Below, in pieces: positions 1 to 7,935 of a stretch of DNA of 64,000 nucleotides. The notes beneath the pieces are model-generated. The model had not been told where the DNA came from. It saw only the letters and a list, made by a program, of their open reading frames with translations, and did no database searches. Each line of letters begins with the position of its first letter. The first letter of the stretch is position 1. The stretch is from Sphingomonas_E sp042693015 (GTDB taxonomy: Bacteria > Pseudomonadota > Alphaproteobacteria > Sphingomonadales > Sphingomonadaceae): positions 3,782,001 through 3,846,000 of the forward strand of contig NZ_CP170544.1 in the NCBI RefSeq assembly GCF_042693015.1, read 5' to 3'. A program made the translations under genes and the position numbers.

Positions 1-194
1 GCATCAACGTGCCGATCCCGGTGCCGGTGGCCTATCACACCTTCGGCGGCTGGAAGCGCTCCGCCTTCGGCGACACCAACCAGCACGGCATGGAAGGCGT
101 GAAGTTCTGGACCAAGGTCAAGACCGTCACCGCCCGCTGGCCCGACGGCGGCGCCGATGGATCGAGCGCATTCATCATCCCGACCATGGGGTGA
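1..194 (+). CDS. mmsA: methylmalonate-semialdehyde dehydrogenase, 3' end only
   Basis: The window opens inside this gene; only the last 63 codons are present, reading from base 3 to a TGA at 192-194. The peptide carries the C-terminal block typical of CoA-acylating methylmalonate-semialdehyde dehydrogenases (VAYHTFGGWKRSAFGD, then GVKFWTKVKTVTARW). The enzyme converts methylmalonate semialdehyde to propionyl-CoA, the last step of valine breakdown. The following genes encode the preceding steps of the same pathway on the same strand, which supports the call. The catalytic cysteine region lies outside the window. Confidence 0.93.
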   Translation, partial: INVPIPVPVAYHTFGGWKRSAFGDTNQHGMEGVKFWTKVKTVTARWPDGGADGSSAFIIPTMG

Positions 195-203
195 CCTCAT
201 TTG

Positions 204-313
204 CTCCTCTCCCCCTTGCGGGAGAGGTTGGGTGAGGGTCTTCTTCCTGCGCTGCGTCCTGCTGCGCCTGTCGTGCCCTCACCCCAGCCCTCTCCCGCAA
301 GCGGGAGAGGGAG
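204..313. repeat. paired palindromic (REP-like) element between mmsA and the acyl-CoA dehydrogenase gene
   Basis: Two arms face each other: one at about 204-238 (ctctcccccttgcgggag, then ttgggtgaggg) and its near reverse complement at about 276-313 (ccctcaccccagccctctcc). The right arm also contains a tight hairpin, CTCTCCCGCAAGCGGGAGAG. Such paired hairpins between genes of one operon are typical of dispersed REP/BIME elements. A related hairpin occurs at 31163-31192. Confidence 0.75.
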
Positions 314-327
314 TATAGGGAGACCCC

Positions 328-1470
328 ATGACCCAATTCGATCTCACCGAAGACCAGCGCGCCATCCAGGAGATGGCCCAGAAGTTCACCGCCGATGCGA
401 TCACCCCCTTCGCCGCGAAGTGGGATGAGGAGCATCATTTCCCGCGCGACGTGGTGAAGGCCGCGGCCGAGCTCGGCTTCGGGGCGATCTACGTCTCTGA
501 GGAAGCGGGCGGCATCGGCCTCGGCCGGCTGGAGGCCGCCTTGATCATGGAGGCGATGGCCTATGGCTGTCCCTCCACCTCCGCCTTCATCTCGATCCAT
601 AATATGGGCGCGTGGATGATCGACCGCTTCGGATCCGATGCGGTGAAGGCCAAATATCTCCCCAGCCTCGTTCCCTGCGACAAGATCGCGAGCTATTGCC
701 TGACCGAGCCGGGATCGGGCTCCGACGCTGCCGCGCTCAAGACCAAGGCGGTCAAGGACGGCGACCATTATATCGTGACCGGATCGAAGGCGTTCATCTC
801 CGGCGGCGGCGAGAACGACATCTATGTCACAATGGTCCGCACCGGCGAGGATGGACCGAAGGGCATCTCCTGCCTTGTCATCGACAAGGATATGCCGGGC
901 GTCAGCTTCGGCGCGCAGGAAAAGAAGCTCGGCTGGCGGTCGCAGCCGACCGCCCAGGTCAATTTCGATGGCGTCCGCGTGCCGGCCGAAAATCTCGTCG
1001 GCAAGGAAGGCGAAGGCTTCAAGATCGCGATGTCGGGCCTCGACGGCGGCCGACTGAACATCGGCGCCTGTTCGCTGGGCGGGGCGCAGCGCTGCCTGGA
1101 CGAGGCGCTACGCTACACCGGCGAGCGCCGCCAATTCGGCCAGCGCATCCTCGATTTCCAGAACACGCAATTCACGCTGGCCGACATGGAAACCGAGCTG
1201 CAGGCGGCGCGGATGCTGCTCTATGCCGCGGCGGTGAAGGTGACCGAAGGCGCGCACGACCGCACCAAGTTCGCGGCGATGGCGAAGCGGCTGGCGACGG
1301 ACACCGGGTCGACCGTGGTCGATCGAGCGCTCCAGCTGCATGGCGGCTATGGCTATCTGCAGGACTATCCGGTCGAGCGCTTCTTCCGCGACCTGCGCGT
1401 CCACCGCATCCTGGAAGGCACCAACGAGATCATGCGCGTCATCATCGCGCGCGAGATGACGCGGCAGTAA
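328..1470 (+). CDS. acyl-CoA dehydrogenase, probably isobutyryl-CoA dehydrogenase
   Basis: This 380-residue FAD enzyme has the acyl-CoA dehydrogenase fold throughout. The substrate/FAD signature CLTEPGSGSD lies near residue 120, and the C-terminal EGTNEIMR block at about residues 363-370 supplies the catalytic glutamate. Length is normal for the short-chain/branched-chain group. Lying between mmsA and a 3-hydroxyisobutyryl-CoA hydrolase, it most likely oxidises isobutyryl-CoA to methacrylyl-CoA in valine catabolism. The ATG at 328 follows a purine-rich stretch just after the palindromic element. Another branched short-chain substrate cannot be excluded from sequence alone. Confidence 0.88.
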   Translation: MTQFDLTEDQRAIQEMAQKFTADAITPFAAKWDEEHHFPRDVVKAAAELGFGAIYVSEEAGGIGLGRLEAALIMEAMAYGCPSTSAFISIHNMGAWMIDRFGSDAVKAKYLPSLVPCDKIASYCLTEPGSGSDAAALKTKAVKDGDHYIVTGSKAFISGGGENDIYVTMVRTGEDGPKGISCLVIDKDMPGVSFGAQEKKLGWRSQPTAQVNFDGVRVPAENLVGKEGEGFKIAMSGLDGGRLNIGACSLGGAQRCLDEALRYTGERRQFGQRILDFQNTQFTLADMETELQAARMLLYAAAVKVTEGAHDRTKFAAMAKRLATDTGSTVVDRALQLHGGYGYLQDYPVERFFRDLRVHRILEGTNEIMRVIIAREMTRQ

Positions 1471-1498
1471 TCCGGGTCACCATAACAGGGGCGAGTGC

Positions 1499-2548
1499 AT
1501 GACGGACGAGGTTCTTTTCGCGGTCGAAGGCCAGGTCGGCCGCATCCGGCTCAACCGGCCCAAGGCGATCCACGCGCTAACGCATCCGATGTGCGACGCG
1601 ATGATCGAGAAACTAATCGCATGGCGCGCCGATCCCGACATCCGGCTGGTGATGATCGACCATGCCGAAGGCCGCGGCTTCTGTGCGGGCGGCGACATCC
1701 GCATGATCGCCGAAAGCGGCGCGCAGGACGGGGTTGCCGCGCGGGCCTTCTTCCACGCCGAATATCAGTTGAACCACCTGCTGTTCACTTATTCCAAGCC
1801 GGTGATCGCCTTCATGGACGGCGTCACCATGGGCGGCGGTGTCGGCATCTCGCAGCCGGCGAAATATCGCATCGCGACCGACCGGACGATGTATGCCATG
1901 CCCGAAAGCGGCATCGGCCTGTTCCCCGATGTCGGCGGCGGCTGGTATCTTTCCCGCCTGCCCGGCCGCGCCGGCCAATTCCTGGCGCTGACCGGCGCCC
2001 GGCTCGACGGGGCGGAGTGCGTCGCCCTCGGGCTTTCGACCCATTATGTGCCCGCGGAGAAGCTCGACGCGCTGAAGGCGGCGCTCATCGCCGATCCCGA
2101 GAATGTGGACGCGGTGCTGACCGCCTCGGCCGAAACCCCGCCGCCGGCGCGGATCGAGGGCAATCGCGAGAAGATCGACCGGCTGTTCGGGCCGGACACG
2201 CTGGAAGAGGTAGTCGCGGCGCTCAAGGCCGATGGCGGCGAATGGGCGCAAAAGGAGCTGGCGACGCTCGCCACAAAATCGCCGACGACCTGCAAGGTCT
2301 CGCTCCGTTTGCTGGCGCAGGCCCACGATCATGTGGATTTCGCAGAAGAGATGCGCGTCGAATATCGCGTCGCTTCGCACATCTGCCAGCGGCATGACTT
2401 CATCGAAGGCGTCCGCGCGCTGATCATCGACAAGGACAATGCGCCCAAATGGGACCCGGCGACGCCGGAAGGCGTGAGCGATCATGTGATCGACCAGATC
2501 TTCGCGCCGCTCGACGCCGATCAGGAATGGACGCCGGTTAGACTGTAG
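1499..2548 (+). CDS. 3-hydroxyisobutyryl-CoA hydrolase (crotonase family)
   Basis: The product has 349 residues, longer than a plain enoyl-CoA hydratase and right for the HIBYL-CoA hydrolase branch of the crotonase superfamily. The oxyanion-hole motif CAGGDIR is at residues 62-68, and a GGGVGIS turn follows near residue 115. The C-terminal extension with SHICQRHDFIEGVRA is typical of this branch. It releases 3-hydroxyisobutyrate from its CoA thioester in valine degradation. It starts 28 bases after the dehydrogenase stop, so the two are probably co-transcribed. Confidence 0.87.
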   Translation: MTDEVLFAVEGQVGRIRLNRPKAIHALTHPMCDAMIEKLIAWRADPDIRLVMIDHAEGRGFCAGGDIRMIAESGAQDGVAARAFFHAEYQLNHLLFTYSKPVIAFMDGVTMGGGVGISQPAKYRIATDRTMYAMPESGIGLFPDVGGGWYLSRLPGRAGQFLALTGARLDGAECVALGLSTHYVPAEKLDALKAALIADPENVDAVLTASAETPPPARIEGNREKIDRLFGPDTLEEVVAALKADGGEWAQKELATLATKSPTTCKVSLRLLAQAHDHVDFAEEMRVEYRVASHICQRHDFIEGVRALIIDKDNAPKWDPATPEGVSDHVIDQIFAPLDADQEWTPVRL

Positions 2549-2559
2549 CCGTCATCCCA

Positions 2560-2612
2560 GCGAAGGCTGGGATCTCGTGACGCATGAGATGCCAGCCTGC
2601 GCTGGCATGACG
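2560..2612. repeat. 53-bp imperfect palindrome, paired REP unit
   Basis: The sequence starts CGTCATCCCAGCGAAGGCTG and ends in the matching reverse complement CAGCCTGCGCTGGCATGACG, so the whole unit folds on itself with a few mismatches. It lies between the hydrolase and hydratase genes of the valine operon. It contains an in-frame ATG at 2577 that falsely extends the next gene upstream. Related CCAGCG/CGCTGG units occur at 54661-54754. Confidence 0.8.
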
Positions 2613-2627
2613 AAAAGGGAGAATGAG

Positions 2628-3404
2628 ATGGCCGAATATGAAACTCTGCTGGTCGAGACGCACGGCGCGGTGACGCTGATCCGGTTGAACCGGCCGCAGG
2701 CGCTGAACGCGCTCAATGGGCAGGTGCTGACCGATCTGATCGCCGCCTTCGGTGCCTTCGACGCCGATCCGTCGCAGCGCTGCGCAGTGCTGACCGGCAG
2801 CGAGAAGGCATTCGCCGCGGGCGCCGACATCAAGGAGATGCAGCCCAAGGGCTTTGCCGCCATGTATTCGGAGAATTTCTTCGCCGGCTTCGAGCGGGTG
2901 ACGGCGACGCGCAAGCCCTGGATCGCGGCGGTGGCGGGCTTCGCGCTCGGCGGCGGTTGCGAGCTGGCGATGATGGCGGACTTCATCCTTGCCGCCGACA
3001 CCGCCAAGTTCGGCCAGCCGGAGATCAAGCTCGGCGTGGCGCCGGGCATGGGCGGATCGCAGCGGCTGACCCGCGCGGTCGGCAAGGCCAAGGCGATGGA
3101 AATGTGCCTGACCGGCCGGATGATGGACGCGGCCGAAGCCGAACGCGCAAGCCTGGTCGCCCGCGTCGTCCCCGCCGCCGACCTGGTGGACGAGGCGATG
3201 AAGAGCGCGCAGGCGATCGCGGCGATGCCGCCGCTTGCCGCCATCGCCAACAAGGAAATGGTCAACGCCGCGTTCGAGACGGGCCTGGCGCAGGGCATCC
3301 TGTTCGAACGCCGCTTGTTCAACGGCCTGTGCGCGACCGACGACAAGGCCGAGGGCATGACTGCCTTCGTGGAGAAGCGTCCGGGTAACTGGACGGGCAA
3401 GTAA
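2628..3404 (+). CDS. enoyl-CoA hydratase
   Basis: The product is a 258-residue crotonase. The oxyanion-hole segment FAAGADIKEM is at residues 62-71. The two catalytic glutamates sit in LGGGCEL (Glu112) and PEIKLG (Glu132), so this is a true hydratase. I chose the ATG at 2628 because it follows AAAAGGGAGAATGAG. The earlier in-frame ATG at 2577 lies inside the palindromic repeat and would add 17 residues of repeat-encoded peptide. In this operon it most likely hydrates methacrylyl-CoA to 3-hydroxyisobutyryl-CoA, although such enzymes usually accept several short enoyl-CoAs. Confidence 0.9.
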   Translation: MAEYETLLVETHGAVTLIRLNRPQALNALNGQVLTDLIAAFGAFDADPSQRCAVLTGSEKAFAAGADIKEMQPKGFAAMYSENFFAGFERVTATRKPWIAAVAGFALGGGCELAMMADFILAADTAKFGQPEIKLGVAPGMGGSQRLTRAVGKAKAMEMCLTGRMMDAAEAERASLVARVVPAADLVDEAMKSAQAIAAMPPLAAIANKEMVNAAFETGLAQGILFERRLFNGLCATDDKAEGMTAFVEKRPGNWTGK

Positions 3405-3427
3405 GCCCGATTGATGGAGAGGTTGTA

Positions 3428-4315
3428 ATGGCACGTATCGGTTTCATCGGGCTCGGCAATATGGGCGGCGGGATGGCCGCGAATCTCGCCAAGGCGGGCC
3501 ATGACGTGCGCGCCTTCGATCTTTCGCCGGACGCGTTGGATCGCGCGAAGGCCGCGGGCTGCCTGCCCGTCACTTCGGCGGCCGAGGCGGTGACGGATGC
3601 CGAGTTCGTCGTCACCATGCTGCCCGCCGGCAAACATGTCCGCGCGGTTTATGAGAATGAGGTATTCGCCGCCGCGCCCGGCACGGCGCTGCTGCTCGAT
3701 TGCTCCACCATCGACGTCGCATCCGCCAAGGCCGTGGGTGCTGCGGCCCAGGCCAAGGGGCTGGCGATGGTCGACGCTCCCGTCTCGGGCGGGATCGCCG
3801 CGGCCGCGGGCGGCACGCTGACCTTCATGGTCGGCGGATCGGCCGATCATTTCGCCCGTGCCGAACCGATCCTCGACAAGATGGGCAAGGCGGTGATCCA
3901 TGCCGGTCCGCTCGGCGCCGGCCAGGCTGCCAAGATCTGCAACAACATGCTGCTAGGCGCGACGATGGTCGCGACCTGCGAGGCATTCGTGATGGCGCAG
4001 AAGCTGGGGCTCGATCCGCAGACCTTCTTCGACATCTCGTCCAAGGCGAGCGGGCAGAGCTGGTCAATGACGAGCTATTGCCCGGTCCCCGGCGTCGGCC
4101 CACAGACGCCCGCCGATAATGGCTATCAGGGCGGCTTCGCCTCGGCGCTGATGTTGAAGGATCTGAAGCTCGCGATCGAAGCCGCGCAGGGTGTAGACGC
4201 CAGCGTGCCGATGGGCGCTGCGGCGGGCGCGCTCTATCAGGCGTTCGTCAATGGCGGCGGCGCGGGCCTGGACTTTTCTGGTATCATCAAGCTGCTGAAC
4301 GGCGAGTCAGCCTGA
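3428..4315 (+). CDS. mmsB: 3-hydroxyisobutyrate dehydrogenase
   Basis: The 295-residue protein has an N-terminal NAD-binding Rossmann motif (GFIGLGNMGGGMAANL, residues 5-20). It then shows the family signature DAPVSGG (116-122) and the catalytic lysine region GAGQAAKICNNML with Lys169. It oxidises 3-hydroxyisobutyrate to methylmalonate semialdehyde, the substrate of the MmsA encoded at the left edge. It begins 23 bases after the hydratase gene behind GGAGAGG and closes the valine operon. The gene converges with a CAP-domain gene only 13 bases away. Confidence 0.93.
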   Translation: MARIGFIGLGNMGGGMAANLAKAGHDVRAFDLSPDALDRAKAAGCLPVTSAAEAVTDAEFVVTMLPAGKHVRAVYENEVFAAAPGTALLLDCSTIDVASAKAVGAAAQAKGLAMVDAPVSGGIAAAAGGTLTFMVGGSADHFARAEPILDKMGKAVIHAGPLGAGQAAKICNNMLLGATMVATCEAFVMAQKLGLDPQTFFDISSKASGQSWSMTSYCPVPGVGPQTPADNGYQGGFASALMLKDLKLAIEAAQGVDASVPMGAAAGALYQAFVNGGGAGLDFSGIIKLLNGESA

Positions 4316-4328
4316 ACCTGCCTCTCAA

Positions 4329-4874
4329 TCACCGCGCCGGATCGGGCGCCTTGCCGAACCACACCACGGCATAGCGCCCGTTCACCGCGATCCCCATCGC
4401 CTGCCAGTTCGATCCCTGCCAGCGACCATCCTCCAGGATCACAGCGTCGTGTGCGGAGCTGCTGCGCCATAGATCGAAGGCCATGTCGGCATCGATGCCG
4501 CCCGAATAACGCGCCGCGATCTCGAACCCTTGTGCCGTGTAACGGCCACGGGTGATTTCGCGCGGCTTGCTCCACATCTGCGCGGCGCGGGCGTGATCGG
4601 CGGTGTAGCAGACCGGCGTCGCCCCCGAGGCGCCAGACCAGCTGTGCATGTTGCAGCGCCGGCCCGCAGCGTCGGTTGCGGCGTCGGGATTGTTGTTTTC
4701 GAGATCGCGCGCATGCGCGGCTGCGACCTGGGTCAGCGATCGCGACAGCGGCACCGGCGGTAGGCCATGATATTCGCGATAATCATTGACGAGATCGGCG
4801 ATGCGATCGACCTCGCTTGCCGTCGACCAATGCCCTGCCCCCGCGAGCAGCAGCGCAGCCGTCATCACCAGCAT
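4329..4874 (-). CDS. secreted CAP-domain (SCP/PR1-like) protein
   Basis: The 181-residue protein starts with a hydrophobic signal-like segment (MLVMTAALLLAGAG). A CAP domain follows: it opens with a helix ending in NDYREYHGLPPVPLS, then AAAHARDLEN. The core contains HSWSG, and the C-terminal part has SSAHDAVIL and NWQAMGIAV. Bacterial CAP proteins are extracytoplasmic and mostly of unknown function. The start ATG follows GGGGGA. I infer periplasmic or secreted location; no partner is suggested by the neighbours. Confidence 0.82.
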   Translation of the reverse strand: MLVMTAALLLAGAGHWSTASEVDRIADLVNDYREYHGLPPVPLSRSLTQVAAAHARDLENNNPDAATDAAGRRCNMHSWSGASGATPVCYTADHARAAQMWSKPREITRGRYTAQGFEIAARYSGGIDADMAFDLWRSSSAHDAVILEDGRWQGSNWQAMGIAVNGRYAVVWFGKAPDPAR

Positions 4875-4995
4875 GTATTCCCCCGTGCGACCTTTTTTGT
4901 TCTGGTAGGGGAATGAGCCTTAAAGCCGGCTTTCAGCCAAGCCCGGGCGGACTCGGTTCGCCGCAAATGTTACAGCAACGAACCGAGATTTCTGG

Positions 4996-6198
4996 TCAGA
5001 AGGGCAGGCCAAGCCCGAACGGGTTGAGTTTCTTCTTCTTGGGCGTCTTGCCAGCGGGCGCGCCATCACTGCCGCCATCCATGCCCGACATGCCATTTTC
5101 GCCGAGCAGCACGGTGGACGAGGTCTTGTAGCGGAGCTTGACATTCCAGGCCGGTTTCCAGGTGGCCGGCGCCCCCGCGGGCTTGGGCTCGGCAACATTG
5201 GTCTCGTCGCCAAAGGCGGTCATCATCAGGATCGCCGATTGCATCGTCCCCGTCACCGCGGCGGGCACCGTGCAGGTGGTGGCGGTGGGCGGCAGCATCG
5301 CCTTCAGCCCCACCAGCCGCGTCACTTCCGCCGGCGCCATCCACTGCGGCAGCGCGAAGCCCGCCATCGGGATCTGGCTCGACGTCCAGATCACCGTGGT
5401 GCCGTCCTTGTCCTGCCCCATGACCGAGATGAAATAGCCCTTGGCCCGCGCGATCGACGGCCAGCTCAGCGCCGTCGCGCCATTGCCGCCGCGCTGCTGG
5501 CTGATCTTGAGTGGTGCCAGGAAATCCTGCGTCTGCGCGAGGTTGAAGCGGATGTCCGGCGAATAGGTCGCCTGGATCAGATGATCGCCGACCAGCGAGC
5601 TGTCGCCTTTCAGCGCGCGGCTGTTCTTCGCATTGGGCCATTCGCCATAGCTGGTGAAACGCTGCGCCGTCAGTTCCTGCATGGCGCGGGCGTCGACGCC
5701 CTTCAATGCGGCGAAGGACTGGGGCGATCGGGAATCGAGGATGCGCGGCTGGCCGGCACCGGGCGGATCGCCGCAACCCCAATAGAGCTTGAGCTTGGCG
5801 TGCTGGCCATCGTTCATCGGATTATTGTCCGGCGTCCATTCGCGCCGTTCGACCGGCTTCTCCACGCGATAATCGAGAGGCAGGCTCTTGCCGGCGTTGA
5901 GCACCGACGGCACGAAATGCTGGCCCTCCGCTACGCCCTCGGGCTTGCGCCCCGATCCGAGCTGGAGCGCGAGGCTGTGGCCGACATTGCCGCCCTTCAT
6001 GCCCCCGCCGAACGCCATCGCCATGCCCGCGGCCATGCCGCCGCCATTGGCCATCGCGGCCATGCCGGACTGGGTTTCGACACTCATCCAATAGGTCGCC
6101 GGCTGCGGCGCGGGTGCCGCCGCCTGAGTGACAGCGGCAGAACCGCCGGCGACAATCGCGACGGACGCGCCGACGAGCGAGATGCGAACAGGATTCAT
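4996..6198 (-). CDS. secreted protein of unknown function, Gly/Met-rich N-terminal region
   Basis: I do not recognise a named domain. The 400-residue product begins with a clear signal peptide (MNPVRISLVGASVAIVAGG, then AAVTQAAA). A Gly/Met/Ala-rich stretch (about residues 48-75) follows, then a globular region and a lysine-rich tail KKKKLNPFGLGLPF at the very end. The two cysteines in KLYWGCGD and TTCTV could form a disulfide. I chose the ATG at 6198 because the signal peptide starts there behind GCGGAG; the frame stays open upstream but with unlikely sequence. It stands alone, 159 bases from the next gene. Confidence 0.72.
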   Translation of the reverse strand: MNPVRISLVGASVAIVAGGSAAVTQAAAPAPQPATYWMSVETQSGMAAMANGGGMAAGMAMAFGGGMKGGNVGHSLALQLGSGRKPEGVAEGQHFVPSVLNAGKSLPLDYRVEKPVERREWTPDNNPMNDGQHAKLKLYWGCGDPPGAGQPRILDSRSPQSFAALKGVDARAMQELTAQRFTSYGEWPNAKNSRALKGDSSLVGDHLIQATYSPDIRFNLAQTQDFLAPLKISQQRGGNGATALSWPSIARAKGYFISVMGQDKDGTTVIWTSSQIPMAGFALPQWMAPAEVTRLVGLKAMLPPTATTCTVPAAVTGTMQSAILMMTAFGDETNVAEPKPAGAPATWKPAWNVKLRYKTSSTVLLGENGMSGMDGGSDGAPAGKTPKKKKLNPFGLGLPF

Positions 6199-6357
6199 GG
6201 ATAACTCCGCGACAGAGATGCGCCACCAGATTTGCCGGCCGCCTGCCATGTTACGGCAGCGACCGGCACGGAGTTGCGTTGTGCGTGCAGAGACGGGCGA
6301 CAAAGTTTCGGCTGCGCGACGAAAATGTCGCCTGGTGCGATGAAGGCGCCGCCGCCT

Positions 6358-7482
6358 TCAGTTCAGCCCCGCCAAGAGTTCGGGACGATAGGGCTTGAGA
6401 TCATGATGTTGGCCCGCGCGCACCTTGGCAGGCCAGGCGGCATCGCCGAGGATCGAGCGCCCGAGCGCGATCAGATCGAATTCGCCGCGATCGAGCCGAT
6501 CGCGCACATCATCGAGATGCGCGACGGATGGGTCGGCGACATGGGCGTAAACGCCCTCCGCGCCATATTCGAGCGCGGTCTTTTCCAGCCCGATACCACC
6601 ACCGGCGATCGTCGGCCGGCCGCTGAGCTGCTTGATCCAGCCAGCGAGGTTGAGATTGCTGCCGGGAAATTCTGCGCGCCAGAAACGCCGCAGCGAGCAA
6701 TCGAAGAAATCCACGCCGGCATCGACCAGCGGCCGCAGCAATTCAGCGAGCGCATCGGGCGTGTCGGCGAGCCGCGCGGCATAATCGGTCATCTTGAACT
6801 GCGAGAAACGCATCGCGATCGGAAAATCGGGGCCGACGGCGGCACGGACAGCGGCGATCACGTCCGCGGCAAAACGGGTGCGATCCTGCCCATAGGCATC
6901 CTCCCGACGGTTGGTGCGCGCCCACAGGAACTGATCGATCAGGAAGCCGTGGGCGCCGTGGATTTCTACGCCGTCGAAGCCGAGCCGTTGGGCATCCGCC
7001 GCAGCCTCAGCAAAAGAGGCGATCACCGCGTCGATATCGGCGAGCGTCATCGGCGCGCCTTCGATCCGTTCCGGGCCCGACGGCTGGCCGAGTTGCGCAC
7101 CCGGGAGCCAGACACCCGACGGGCCCATGCCCGGCCAGGGCGGCGCCACCGGCGCCATTCCCTGCAGGCCGACATGGCCGATCTGCGGGATTATCCGGCC
7201 GCCCGCTGCATGGACGGCCTTCGCCGACTCCGCCCAGACATCCAGCGCCGCCCCATGAAAATGCGGTTCGTTCACATCGAAGGCGGCGTTGGGATGGCCG
7301 ATCGCGGTGGCGCCGCTGACGATCAGCCCGACGCCCCCTTCCGCCCGCCGCGCATAATAATCGGGATAGCCGGCATCGGGGATGCCGCCGACGGCATTGC
7401 CCTGCCCCATCGGCGCCATGACGATGCGGTTGGGCAGTTCGAGCGTGCCGATCGTGATCGGTTGAAAGAGCGGATCAGTCAT
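6358..7482 (-). CDS. NADH:flavin oxidoreductase, old yellow enzyme family
   Basis: The 374-residue TIM-barrel flavoprotein starts with LFQPITIGTLELPNRIVMAP, the typical N terminus of the OYE / 2,4-dienoyl-CoA reductase group. Further family marks are the GGVGLIVSGAT segment, the substrate-pocket stretch GFDGVEIHGAHGFLIDQFL and the FMN-phosphate region near GGGIGL and IALGRSIL. The ATG overlaps the end of the preceding small gene by 8 bases, so translation is probably coupled. The C-terminal Fe-S domain of the larger dienoyl reductases is absent. The substrate is unknown; an enone or enal reductase is likely. Confidence 0.88.
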   Translation of the reverse strand: MTDPLFQPITIGTLELPNRIVMAPMGQGNAVGGIPDAGYPDYYARRAEGGVGLIVSGATAIGHPNAAFDVNEPHFHGAALDVWAESAKAVHAAGGRIIPQIGHVGLQGMAPVAPPWPGMGPSGVWLPGAQLGQPSGPERIEGAPMTLADIDAVIASFAEAAADAQRLGFDGVEIHGAHGFLIDQFLWARTNRREDAYGQDRTRFAADVIAAVRAAVGPDFPIAMRFSQFKMTDYAARLADTPDALAELLRPLVDAGVDFFDCSLRRFWRAEFPGSNLNLAGWIKQLSGRPTIAGGGIGLEKTALEYGAEGVYAHVADPSVAHLDDVRDRLDRGEFDLIALGRSILGDAAWPAKVRAGQHHDLKPYRPELLAGLN

Positions 7483-7741
7483 CCTTCGTCTCCGCTCGGC
7501 CGATCAGGCGGGCATAATTTTCAGCGGCCTCCCGCTCGCGGCGACCCTCGAACGCGACGGCGGGATCGGGCGCATGGCCGAGGCCGTGGAGCAACGCCCA
7601 CAAGCCGAAGCGCCGTCCGGGATCGCTTTCGGTTCCGAAGGCGACGAGCAGCCGTTCCAGCCCGGCCGCGAGCCCATCATCATTGAGCGTGGCCAGATCG
7701 GTCGTGCCGAAATGATCGAGGAGCAGGGCATCGAGATCCAT
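7475..7741 (-). CDS. small conserved-looking protein of unknown function
   Basis: The 88-residue product is leucine- and acid-rich, with no signal peptide or membrane segment. It looks all-helical, with a segment RRFGLWALLHGLGHAPDP in the middle. I do not recognise the family. I chose the ATG at 7741; an open frame runs further upstream, but the extra residues look like non-coding translation. Its stop overlaps the oxidoreductase start, so the two genes are probably one transcript. It could be a helper or an unrelated passenger of the flavoenzyme. Confidence 0.6.
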   Translation of the reverse strand: MDLDALLLDHFGTTDLATLNDDGLAAGLERLLVAFGTESDPGRRFGLWALLHGLGHAPDPAVAFEGRREREAAENYARLIGRAETKDD

Positions 7742-7935
7742 GGTCTGTGGTTGCGCGATGCCGGGATGGAACTCAAGCGGCCACGCGCACAAAGCGGCCG
7801 CGGCCGGAAGCACGTCCCGATCGCCGCAGCTACCAGTCGAGCGCAGGACCAGTGCAGGATTAGTGGATGCTTTACCTTGTGCCGCCATAATCCCGATCAA
7901 GGCCGCGCCCGCAACGGCATTGGAAAGGAAGATAG

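Noticed and set aside
201..428. A frame through the palindromic element between mmsA and the acyl-CoA dehydrogenase gene
   Set aside because: It is translated repeat sequence that runs into the dehydrogenase gene in another frame.
6318..6359. Small hairpins (GCGAC/GTCGC and GAAGGCG/CGCCTTC) beside the old-yellow-enzyme gene stop
   Set aside because: Stems are short and no T-run follows, so I could not support a terminator.
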